A stretch of 64,000 bases of DNA, taken from positions 1,122,590 to 1,186,589 of the forward strand of contig CM020619.1 of assembly GCA_009829735.1 (NCBI GenBank), read 5' to 3'. This DNA is from Pyropia yezoensis (lineage: Eukaryota > Rhodophyta > Bangiophyceae > Bangiales > Bangiaceae). The translations under genes were made by a program, and so were the position numbers. Shown here in pieces: positions 47,025-57,579 of the stretch. Within the stretch, counting starts at the first letter, position 1; each line of letters starts with the position of its first letter. A model generated the notes under the pieces. That model was not told where the DNA came from. It searched no databases and saw nothing but the letters and a program-made list of their open reading frames with translations.

Positions 47025-49202
47025 TTAGTACGGCCGCCCCCGGCCCGCCTTGGCACTCATCGACGCCCACCGGCATGTCAGGTCCTTCTCCAGCAGCGAC
47101 CGCACGTTGAGGTGCAGGCGGAAGCGCCAAATGTGCTGCGGGTCTCCCGGGTCGTTGATCTGCTCCTCTGTTGCCACTGGCCGCCGGATGGCCTCGTCCA
47201 TACCCAGCCAGTCTTGGAGGGGCAAAACCGCCCACATAGATGGAGACGCCAAGTGGTCCTCAACCACCGCCCGCACCAGCTCTCCCGTCGCCGTCGCAGG
47301 CGGCGTCTCGCCCTGCCGCCGCATAATTCCAGACCAGTAGCGGCCCTTGGCTGCATCATCCTGCTCCTCCCACCACGCCCGCAGCGTGGATGTGTCGTGG
47401 GAGGAGGTGGTGCACACCGTTGCGTAGGGGTACTCGCCGGGGGTGCCAAACTCAATGTCCCCCTCGGGCATACGCTGGACGCGGAGCCCCATGATGGACG
47501 TCTCATCTAATACGTCGGGCACGCAGGCGGGGATCATGCCGAGGTCCTCCCCGCACACCATCATCTTGGACGCCGCCTGAATGGCGGGCAGCTTGGCCAG
47601 TCCAGACGCGCGCCACAGCGCCTCTTGCTGCACAAAGAAGTAGTTGTGGTAGAGCTGGCGCAGCGACGACTTCCACTCCTCTGAAGGGAGCTCGGCAAAA
47701 GAGGAGGTGCGCTCCAGCCCAAACCGCGGGTGGTACACTCCCTCCTCCTCCACGTCCGCGAGCAGCACCACATTGTTTAGCAGATTGACCAGCTCTTTGC
47801 GAACAGCTTTCACAAAGGCGCCGTCCGCACCCGCCTCCTCGGGGCCAAGGGCGGCCGCCAGCTTCCGCTCCGTGTCGTACTCTGAGCGGAAGCCCAGGCG
47901 GTCGTGGTACAGGTGCACAAAAAAGCGATCCTTGACCTCCCCCCCCCTGCCCCCAAACGCGTCATACAGGAAACCCTCCCGTACGTAGGGGCGGGTGTAG
48001 CGGTCCATGTCCCACAGGCCCAGCGACTCGAGCTCCTGCTTGGTGATCCCAATCACCGGCCGGAAGCGACCGGCCATGCCCGTCAGGAAGGAGTGGGGCA
48101 CCTCCCAGATGCGGAAGAAGCCCAGGATGTGGTCAATGCGGTAGGCGTGGAAGTAATTGGCCATGTGGCCCAGGCGGGAGCGCCACCACCCGTACCCGTC
48201 AGCGGCCATGGCCTTCCAATCATAGGTGGGGAAGAGCCAGTTCTGACCAGCAGTGGAGAAAAAGTCGGGTGGCGCCCCCGCCTGCATGTGCAGGCGGAAC
48301 AGCTCGGGGTGCTGCCACGTATCGGCGCAGTACCGGTTGACGCCAATGGGCAGGTCCCCCTTGAACACCACCGAATGATGCGAAGCGTACGCCGACGCCG
48401 CCTGCAGCTGCCGATGCAGGTGGAACTGGGTGAAGAGTGCCAGGCCGATGTGGTCAAAGTGGAACGTATCCGGCGCCGCCAGCGCGCTCATCTCGTCCGC
48501 CGTCATGGACGACCGGGCGCCCCAGCCGTCGAACTCGCACGACCCGTTCACGTGCATGAGAAAGCGGAAGAGCGCGTACGGCACCGCCCAGCTTTGGTTG
48601 GCGTTGAACCAGTCGATGAAGGCCCGCGACTGGAGCAACTCTTCCTTCTCCAGCGCGTAGATGCGGCGGAGGAATCGCATCTTGACGGCCATCATGTCCA
48701 CGTAGTCAATCTCGGGGAGTGCGTTGAGACGCGCCGACTCGGCCTCATACTCGGCGGCAAGGTCACCCTGCAGGTCCGTCACGGACGGGAGGTGGATGTA
48801 CTGGGGGTGCAGCGCAAAGCTGCTCACCGCCGAGTAGGGGTACGAGTCCCGGTAGTCTCCATACGCCGTTGTGTCATTGACAGGCAGCAATTGGAGCATC
48901 TGCCAGCCCGACGCGACGCAAAGGTCCACCATCGCCTCGAGGTCGACAAACTCGCCGACGCCGCAGCCCGTCGAGCTGCGGAGGCTGAACACCGGCACTG
49001 CCACGCCAGTGCCCTTCCACGGACGGGGGTAGACAAAGGTAGTATCTGACGAGGGGACCACAATAGCCGTATGCCCATCCTGGACGCCCCGCACGGCGGC
49101 CACATCATCGTCCAGCAGCGAAAACTGGCGGCTGTGGCGCACCTCGGACACCACCTCCTCATACGCGCCATCAACGGGCGCGTCCGCGTCTGTGGCCGCG
49201 TC

Positions 49203-49249
<47 letters not shown>

Positions 49250-50132
49250 TGCCGCCGCGGCCGGCCGCCGCCCGGCGGATCAAAAAGTGGTAGGAAAAGT
49301 GCGCCGTCCCCGGCGGGAACGCTACCGTCCCCGTCCAGACGGGCAGGTCCGTGTCGTCAAGGGCCACTGCGGCGGCCACCCCCCCCTCCGCCCCCCCCAA
49401 GGCAGCGTGATCCCCCGCCACGCATACCGTGTCGCCGGCCTCGACGCGCGGCGCAAACACCACAAACCGTACCGCCGGTGCGGCGGCGCCAGCCACCATC
49501 GCCGCCGCAACGGCCGACGCGTCGCGGGCGGCGCGGACGGCGGCAGAGACGCGGGCGGTGGGCTCCCGCCGAAAGACCACGTCGGTAAAGGCAGAGGAGC
49601 AAAAGACGTCCCGGGGGAGGTCCGACGACGACCGAAAAACGGCCTGCGCAAGGATGAGCGGCGCAATGGGCAGCGTTGGCGTCTCAGCGGCGGCGCCGGG
49701 GGTGAGCGCCAGCGCCCGCGGGGCGCCCAGCTCCCACGTGACGGTGCCGCCGTCGCGCTCATCCACCACCGCGTACTTGTACTCGAGGGTGGTGCCGTCG
49801 CCCTCGACCGCGTCGCCCCCCCCCGCGGCACCGGCCGCCACCGCCGCGGCCGCCGCCCGCTCGCCTCCCCCCCCAGGCGTGGCGGCCGCCGGCGGCGACA
49901 GCGACAGCGGCAGCGGAAAGGCCACCGTCGAGCACCACCGCCCCGGGTGCTGGTAGTCGAGCGCCACCGCCTTTGCGGGATCATAGTTGCCCAGCGCCGC
50001 CGCGGGGCCCGACAGGATCACCCGCTGGCCATACGTTGAGTCAAACTGGACGCTGAAGCGCACCGACACGGCCGCCTCCGTCAACGACAGCGACCCAAGG
50101 GCCGCCTCATCGACCACCGCGTCGGCCGCCAT
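47025..50132 (-). CDS. DPE2: Cytosolic 4-alpha-glucanotransferase / disproportionating enzyme 2 (GH77)
   Basis: 1035 residues from ATG 50132; open codons upstream lack ATG. It transfers glucosyl units from maltose to a glycan acceptor, the cytosolic step after starch breakdown. Two N-terminal CBM20 starch-binding modules are visible (VRFSVQFDSTYGQRVILSG onward near residue 22, and VRFVVFAPRVEAGDTVCVAG near 225), with a Gly run of about 15 after the second. The GH77 barrel follows: SLRSSTGCGVGEFVDL, LLPVNDT, YRIDHILGFFRIWEVP with nucleophile Asp667, GEDLG with acid/base Glu862, SSHDTSTLR with Asp913. The ~195-residue gap between Asp667 and Glu862 is the large GH77 insertion typical of DPE2, unlike plastid DPE1. 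No transit peptide is evident from this start. Single exon, no defects. Confidence 0.96.
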
Positions 50133-51114
50133 GGCTTGTTCTCCACCCACACAGCTGGCAAGGAGCAGCTGGGTCTGTGCCGACAAGGGAGCGGGCCAGG
50201 TCAGCGGACAGGGGGCAGGAGAGGCGCCGAGGTCCACAGCGCCTCCGTGTCGGTGGAGGCGGGGGGTGGGCCGCGGCTGTCGGCAGCGCGCTGCCGCTAG
50301 CGGGCGCCTGCGCAGACTGGCGGGAGGTGGGGCCAAAAGTGGCCCCCACTCGGATGAGGCCTGCAGGCAGTCACGACCGCGACCGCCGCGGGAGCTCTGA
50401 TTTCGGGGTGGCTCGATCCGCCCAATCGGTTGGCGCCTTGCCCAGCCTGGCGGGTGCTGGGATCCCCAACCGCCCCGCGCCGCGTGGGTGTGGTGGCCAT
50501 GGCTGTCACGAGTTTAACGTACGCATTTTAATTTTTAATTAAAGCATAGATGAAAGTCTAGATCAATCAAACCCCAGAACCGACCGTTGCATTAATCGTA
50601 CAGCATCTATTGGCAGTAAGTATACCAAACCCTTGTAAGTGAGTACTCTAATGTTGAAATGTAAAGCTGCCGAGTACACACCACTGCCGCTACGATTCGC
50701 AACACCACCATCGCTCACTGCACTGCGCTGGTGGCCGCCCTGGCCACCATCGCCCGGCGGCACCAGGCGACGCGGCGGCCACAACGGCAGCCCTGCGGAC
50801 GCTCGCGACGGTGTTCGCCTCACTCCCACCCGTGGCGGTTCGCGCCATCGCCATGGCCCTGACCTGGGTGCCGGGATAGCCCGGGGTTGCAGTGGCCTGC
50901 TTTGCTGTCGTGGGCGCCATGGGCTGTGCGATCGCATACCGAGACGCGGCGGTACGCCGAGGCGCCGCCTCGTCGACGGCCGTTGTCATGTCAAGGTCAG
51001 CCCCCAACGCGTAAGGTACACCACCACTGGAAGAAAATCCTGCCCCACTCTGTTGACCTCAGTGGTAGACCGTCACGAGTGCTGCCAGCCGACCCGACAT
51101 TCGAAAACGGTACG
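50133..51114. other. DPE2 upstream region; no gene recognised
   Basis: It includes the presumed DPE2 promoter on minus. AT-rich DNA near 50520-50690 separates two GC-rich blocks. A short Ala/Arg-rich frame at 50690-51007 (minus) has no recognisable features. Confidence 0.45.
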
Positions 51115-51684
51115 TGTAGCATCCCTGGCCCCGACTTGGCGCCGACCCGGGACTGCAACAAGAGGGCACCAGGTGCCAGAACACGCCCGCCGTGTGGTGA
51201 TGGTTGGCGGCCGTGGCCCGTGCCCGGCACTGGGATGCGGTGGACGACGCTATCCACACGTGAGAGAGGGATTTCTGATGGGTTTTTGCATACTTGTGAG
51301 GGACTTGAATTGAGAAAATTTTGGTGTGAGATTAGTAAGTGGGAATAGAATTAGTAGTGATGGTGGCCCCCGACCTGACGAGGTTAGACTCGGGTCGGGG
51401 CCACTCGGGGGTATGGGGGGGCTACCTGGCCATCGTGCCGAGGCTCCCCAGATGCACGTTAAGAGGGACAGCGAGGCCCCCTTGGCCCGCGCCCTCAGGA
51501 AAAAGACAACTGCGCGTTTGCTTTCCTCTTCCCCGTGTGCACTACCGTGCGTATCTGTTTGCTCTGCGAGCAGGCACGTGAGGCAACAGGCATACCACTC
51601 TCGTAGTTCCTCTTTCTGTGTTACCTGTCCCGTTCCTCCGAGGGATATTGACACGTGTCTGAGAGAATCGAGTTTTATACCACA
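51115..51684 (-). repeat. Solo LTR of family B with near-perfect target duplication
   Basis: 570 bp, TGTAGCATCCC...TTTATACCACA. Flanks are GTACG (51110-51114) and GTATG (51685-51689), one transition apart. Closely similar to 5486-6058 and, inverted, 62470-63041. Confidence 0.88.
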
Positions 51685-52042
51685 GTATGCCCCTGAAGCT
51701 ATTCTCGTGGCTCGTTGGGAAGGAAGAGGGGTAGAGAACGCGCAAAGAGGCCGTCACTGGCGCTCTAACGTTGTACTGCGACTGCTTGGTTGGCGCCCAA
51801 CCACCCTTGTTCTTGGTGGCGCATTGTAGGAGGCGTACAGTTTCGCATGTATTGAGTTCACGATTAAAAAGGTACAAAAAATGACACATCGGTGATTAGT
51901 TATAAAATGCCTTGAATTAACGCGTGCTTCAATCAAAGGCGACTGAAAAAATGCATGCATTTTGCCAACCATGGTGGTGGCGGCAGTGCATGGCATCGAC
52001 TAAGGGGGGGGAGGGGTCCACTGGCCTGGGTGGACTGCTTCT
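51685..52042. other. Short AT-richer spacer; nothing recognised
   Basis: Between the solo LTR B and the gag fragment. No ORF, tRNA or repeat match was seen. Confidence 0.4.
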
Positions 52043-52483
52043 AGAGAGCTACGAGAAGCTCGCCGGATCCGTAAGGAGAAGGTAGTAGCCGCTGTGGGAA
52101 CTTCTCAGGGCAATTTATCGGGTTCTCAAGTCGGAAAGACGCTCCTGGGAAAAGAGAATCGGTGTTGGAACTGCAACGCTGCCGCTGATGAACACTGGGC
52201 AAACGACTGCCCTATGTTGAGTGAACGCATTCAACAACTTGTCAAGAATGCGAGCAAGAAGACGGCTACGAGCGAAGTACGCTCGCGCCGCGAGGGTGGC
52301 ACGCGGCCGGTCGTGGCTGTGGCCATGCCCTCAGCTGAAGAGGTGGACACGTCGTCCTCGGACTCGTCGTCCTCCACTTTGCCCTCAGACTCCGAAGCCA
52401 AGTCGGCGGGAAGCTAGTGACCGCTGGAGCTGGACGGCCGAAGCTCACAGCGGCAGCCTCGGCCAAGTGGGTCAAGAGGACAC
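52043..52483 (+). pseudogene. gag: Gag C-terminal fragment, family A-like
   Basis: It begins within the charged helix (REARRIRKEKVVAAVGTS) and runs through the zinc knuckle and Ser-rich tail to the stop at 52417, with pol-leader homology to about 52483. The knuckle (52163-52210) is CX2CX6HX4C, two residues longer than the canonical CX2CX4HX4C of A-1b. Directly after it comes a family C-like antisense ORF relic on the opposite strand, so pol is missing between them. Confidence 0.85.
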
Positions 52484-52500
52484 ATGCATCTCGCTGTCTC

Positions 52501-53513
52501 CTAGGGAGCCCGATACTGGCCGTAGCCATAGGCTGGACAGCCACCTCGAGGGTCCGCGGACGGACCACTCCAGTGGGCCGTCTCCGCTGCTTGACGAAGG
52601 GAGACGCTAGGAATAGCAATCTGCATGTCCGCGTTAGTGCGATGAATCGCTCGCACCTCACGGAGCGCCTCCGCCGACAGGAGGGGCAAAGCCACTCCAG
52701 GGATGGCACGCCAACCCCCTCTGGTGGACGTGATGACAGCCAACTCGTTGGCAAGGCTCGTATAGGCCCGGCAGAGGCCCGTCACTAATGAATCCCGCAC
52801 CGCCCCCGAAAGACGCGGCAGGGCCCCAAAACCACGCTCCAAGGCCACCTCCGTTGTCCCCGCAACGGGACGCGGCATGGCGAGGGGATCATCCTCCTAA
52901 TGGAAGTCGGCCACGGTCTGCGGCACCAGGGCCGTCCGCCCTTGAGGCATCTGAACCATCTGTCAAGGGAAGAGCCATCGCGCTCGGGAAGGAGGTGGGC
53001 GAGCCCGACCTGCGTCGGGCGCTGACGTCGGTCGACCGGGTGCAGCCCCCGATCCGTGAAGCTCCTGGCCAAAGCCAGCGGTAAGCGGCCCCTCCTCCCC
53101 GAGGAGAGGATCCAATGGAAGAACATGTTCGAGCAGGAAAAACCCGCTCACGTCAGGGAGGTCCTCATGACACATCCCCTCGCGGAATTGAAGAACACCC
53201 TCAGGAGTCATCTCCCGGCTGCAACAGGCCACCCCACGGGCGTGCTTTGCAGAGCCAAGGAGAGAGGGCGTATCCAAGCCATGGACTTGCTCCACCAGGT
53301 TGAGGGTGGCCTCGAAGAGGGCCACCATGCCAGGGTTGTCAGGGCACAACGCCGACGGCGTCACAGCGCCGAATGGCCTCCAACAGAGGCAGAGAGATGA
53401 GCCAAAGGTGGCCCTGGTAGCGGACGGCCCTGGCCAAAGTGGAGGCCGTAGCTACCTTCTAACAAATGTAGAAGCTGGCCATCACCGCCGAATCGGTGGG
53501 GCCCTTGACCATC
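52501..53513 (-). pseudogene. aORF relic, 3' half (family C-like)
   Basis: Homologous to the second half of the C-1 antisense ORF: MTPEGVLQFREGMCHEDLP versus its TTEGVLFLEEGLGHEELP, and GLCRAYTSLANELA versus GLCRAYTSLAKDIA. In-frame stops lie at 52965-52963 (TGA) and near 52899 (TAG), with a frameshift near 53365. It is continued by the 5' half at 57046-57504 across a 3.5-kb insertion. Confidence 0.78.
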
Positions 53514-54194
53514 GTCGGCGACCGGAACCACTGTATTTAACTGCATGATTTCCTGTATTTCAACGCCTGTTTGAAATGCAGTAGATACAGGCAGATGCTT
53601 GCAACTCAGGCACCGAAAAAGGGCAGCAAGAATGGTGTGGAGCACCATACACCACGTGTATTGCATCCCGCAACACACCTCAATGCAAGCTAGATTGCAG
53701 TGTGAAACACATAGAGTTGAATAGGCCACTACAGTGCGTATCCGGCACAGTCCGGATGACGCCGAATGACGGCCCCTTTTATTCCGGTCCTTGTGGAATC
53801 GCTCATCCGTTTTTGTTCACTTTAGTAGTTACTCAGCACCTTCTCAAAGCATGTGGACACGTACTACAGAGGCGGGCCACCTGGAGCTGCCTGATCAGGT
53901 GAATAGACACAGGCACAGACACACACCAGAGACAGACACAGTCACAGCCACTTGCCGCATCGACGTCAATGCCTCGCTACAGTGTCTGCGCCGCCCCAGA
54001 CACCCGCCGTCCCTGACACAGTGGGCAGACACACCGTTCAACGGATCCCGCCAGACACTCCGCACGCCTGCTGGTGCTCCCACGCACGGCCGCCTGTACT
54101 CGCCGTCACTCGACGCACACGACTACGCCCGCGGCCTCCCGCTCACATGTCCTGCCGTACCACAGCAGACGCATCCACCCGCCGACGCACCCAC

Positions 54195-55260
54195 CTAAAT
54201 CACCATAGCAGCTGCGTCCGGCTCATCCATCCACATGCACCACTCACTGCATACTCTGCGCATACCTGATGGGTACACAGAAAGACCAAGGGGAGGAGGA
54301 AGAGGGCGCCGGGGGGTGTGAAATCGCGTGGAGGAAAGCCGAGAAGCCGGGGGCGGAAGGGAAGGGAAGAGAGGACACCAGCGCGGTAAGGATCACATTG
54401 AGAAGGGACTGCGAAAGGTACGTAGCGGGCAAAAAACTCGTGAATATCAAAAACATGCAGGTAATTGCAAGCCAACGCAACGCACATGCAGGGAAATGCA
54501 AGCCAAAGTAGCGCAGGACATGGAACTGTGCATGTATGGCACCCCCATGAGTATCGTCTTCCTACCGCCACCACCACGGCAACTGCCCCCCTCGCACACG
54601 CCCTCTCGTACCACCGCGCGAGCAGCCCCCCGCGCACACACCCACGTACATCACCAGAGCAGCTCCGTCCAGCCGATCCACCCACATGCACCACTCATGG
54701 CATCCTCCCCACATACCTGAGTGATGGACAAGAAAAGTAAGCGGAAAAGAAAGAGCGTGGGTGCGGGGAAGCGGGAGTGGCGATGGAGGGAAGCGGGGGG
54801 GGTGCGGGGGGTGGAAAGGGAAGGGAGGATGCCAGCTCGACACGAAGAAGATCCAGAAGAACCTGCGAAAGGTGCATAGCGAGTAGAACACTGGTGAATG
54901 TGCAAGATAGTGCAGATAACTGCAAGCCGATGCAACGCAGTCGCAGGGAAATGCAAGCCAATGTAGCGCAGGACATGGAACTGTGCATGTATGGCACCCC
55001 CATGAGTATCGTCTTCCTACCGCCACCACCACGGCAACTGCCACCCTCCCACACGCCCTCTCATACCACCGCGCGAGCAGCCCCCCGCGCACACACCCAC
55101 GTACATCACCAGAGCAGCTCCGTCCAGCCGATCCACCCACATGCACCACTCATGGCATCCTCCCCACATACCTGAGTGGTGGACAAGAAGAGCAAGCGGA
55201 AAAGGAAGAGCGTGGGTGCGGGGAAGCGGGAGAGGAGATGGAGGGAAGCGGGGGGGGCGC
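54195..55260 (+). repeat. 455-bp tandem repeat
   Basis: GCGCAGGACATGGAACTGTG occurs at 54511 and 54966, and the segment around GAGCAGCTCCGTCC near 54655 recurs near 55110, with a diverged earlier copy near 54200, all at a 455-bp period. Open frames over it on both strands are repeat copies of each other. Confidence 0.85.
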
Positions 55261-56284
55261 GAGGGGTGGAGAGGGGGGGGAGTGGGAGGGGGGGCATGGG
55301 TGCGGGGAAGTGGGAGAGGAGATGGAGAGAAGGGGGGTGCGGGGGGTGGAGACGGGGGGGGGTGGGGGGGGAGCAGAAAAGGAATGGGACACGACACGGT
55401 GGGTGAAGGGGCAGTCCGGGAGAGCGCTTGCAGGGGATGGAGCAGAGCGCGAGCGGGGCGTGGAGGGGGGGGTGAGGTGGAGGCAAGGCGGTGGGTGGAG
55501 GGGGCAATGTGTGGCAAGCCCGGTTCGTGCTCCACACGCATCCAATGGCGTGCGGTCTCCACCGCAGCGACGGCAGCCACCAGTTCATTCATTGGGCGCC
55601 AAGTGGTGGTGGCGGATTGCGCTGATTGGTCAAGCAAATAATCTGCATATGGAGCAAGCCCGTGCAAGGATCTGCCCACTCTGTTCAAATTCTGTAAGAG
55701 TTCAACAAAAGATCCTGTACTTGCGCACACGGAAAGTTCAAACACTGACGAATACGCACTTGAAGCATCCCCAATTTCGGAGTGCTCGAGCATTTTAACG
55801 TAAGTCATCAAGAGAACATGCGGAAATGCAACGTTTTCAAAACTTATCATCACATCGACCAACCAGAACGCGATGGTGGCCCTACGCAAACTCACGATAG
55901 TGGTGTCGAATGAGACTTATCTTGAACAATTGAGGTCTACTTACTTTCTCGAGAAGGAATCTGAAGTGAGACCGATTTGGTAGCTTGTCAGTCCTCCATG
56001 CCCCTGCGGGATATTTTTTTACGTTGCAGTAGCTTGCCCGAAAGCGGGGGATCACGCTGTCGAATGAGCCCAGCGTCTTGCTTCCGTCGTCATTCGTCCT
56101 CCCGAACAAGTTCCAAGAGCTGAATTGATGTATTGAGAGCCCTCCTTGGAGGGGGGGTCAACACGAGCAACTGGGAGAGCTGGGGGGGCGCGGGGCGGCG
56201 GGGAGGCAGAGAGATTCCGGAGCCGCGATGGACTAGGATTTGAGGGATCAGATGAGAATTCTGGGAAAGAGGGGTGGGGATTGC

Positions 56285-56572
56285 TCAGGACGTGGCAAGG
56301 AGAGGCGACTCAGTGAAATCTTCAATCATGGACACGCAGACGTACAGGCTCTTGCTCTTCGCTGACTGCACCAAGACCACAGTCCTCTGACTTGGGCCCA
56401 GAAGGCACCGTGCCCCTCCCCAAGGACGATTCTCGGGAGGTGTTTCGCGTGGTGATGTGGGAGGGGTGCGAGCCGGGAACTGGATCATCACTTGTGGGGG
56501 ATCTTGGTGCGATTTAAGACAAGCTGAGTCCAGAATCAGCTCACTGGCGTCGGCAGATGCGCAAATGAGCAT
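56285..56572 (-). other. Unrecognised 95-codon frame inside the 3.5-kb element
   Basis: This frame on minus has balanced composition (for example SELILDSACLKSHQDPPQVM and a following VVLVQSAKSKSLYVCVSMI), unlike the GC-driven shadow frames nearby. No family is recognised. It could be an exon or remnant of the element's own gene. Confidence 0.25.
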
Positions 56573-57045
56573 GTTCAGGAGGGGATGCCAAAAAGTAGCC
56601 TGCGTGAATGGAGGCTCGGGCGAGGCTGTGTGGTCAGTCAGATGTCCTCAAACGTCCAGACTGCGCGATCTGGTCGGGTCGGAAGAATTGGTGGACTCTT
56701 CAGCGATGTATTTTGAATGAAGACGACACTGGCGGCCGGGCGTGTAGGCGTGGAGAACGAAAGGTCGATGTTTCGTCGTCCGTGACTCGACCAGCTTGTC
56801 CGATGCGACTGTCGGAGTCGCGATGGCCAGTGTGTGAGGAGCGCTGATGCGCATGAGGGATCTGTGTTGCAGGGAAATACAAGAAGATGCGGCGATACAC
56901 AAGTCATGACATGTATTGCAGTGGTGCTCTTTTTTCATTCGTGGACGGTCTTCGCGTGATGTTGCAGTACGTTGCAGTGGAAAATTGTGAAATGCAACGC
57001 CATGCAGTGTGTGTGATTGAGTTGCATGTGGTTCCGGTCGCCGAC

Positions 57046-57504
57046 GATGGCGCTCCCTCTTAGGGCGGGCACGTCTCCAGCACGCACGGCCATGCCGCTC
57101 AGAACCTCAAACTCCGCCCACCACTGGGGGATTACGGGGAAGAACGTGATGCAGTCGGAGACGCAGTAAGACTCCACGTCCAGCTGCACGGCCGTGGCGA
57201 TAACGCCATGACGCACACGGAAGCGCCGCTCCACCAAAGCGGGGCGTAGGAAGAATCCAGGTCTTCGACACCCTGTACGGGGGGAGTGCCTGGGTAGTAG
57301 TCCCGGCCTGCTTCGGGGGCCGTCCCCACCGCCAAAGGCGGTTGGTCGAAAATGTCATGCAGCTCCCGGCACAGCTTCCACTCCGCCGCAAAATGGAGGA
57401 AGGGGTAGTCGGTAGCCTCCGCGAACGGGACATGAAAGAGGTCCGGGTAGAACATGCGGAAGGTCCGCCACACCTTGGCCATACACCGCGGTTCGAAAGA
57501 CGCC
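57046..57504 (-). pseudogene. aORF relic, 5' half (family C-like)
   Basis: Starting right at the inner edge of a family C LTR (57505), it encodes VWRTFRMFYPDLFHVP, AEWKLCRELHD, then after one frameshift FFPVIPQWWAEFEV, each aligned with the C-1 antisense ORF. The normal N-terminal part of ~600 bp between LTR and this block is deleted. It stops at the 9-bp target duplication of the 3.5-kb insertion. Confidence 0.8.
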
Positions 57505-57579
57505 TGTAGGGACCCTATGGGCCCTCCACGTTGGGGGTCGTCGTAGAGATCGCGTCGCACCCCTGTGCCCACCTTCCTA

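Larger units (their letters stand above)
53523..57036. mobile_element. 3.5-kb DNA element with 9-bp target duplication, hAT- or Mutator-like
   Basis: It is flanked by GTCGGCGAC (53514-53522) and GTCGCCGAC (57037-57045), one mismatch apart, and ends in the perfect 9-bp inverted repeat CGGAACCAC/GTGGTTCCG. Subterminal regions at both ends are packed with TGCAGT/TTGCA motifs, as in hAT elements. It splits the aORF relic into halves that join when it is removed. The interior has a 455-bp tandem repeat and short unrecognised minus-strand frames (55500-55895, 56285-56572). No transposase domain was recognised, so it is probably non-autonomous. Confidence 0.75.

Noticed and set aside
55017-55895. 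292-codon minus-strand ORF in the 3.5-kb element
   Set aside because: Its C-terminal half is the translated 455-bp tandem repeat and Pro-rich low complexity; only the first ~120 codons look protein-like and no transposase motif is visible.
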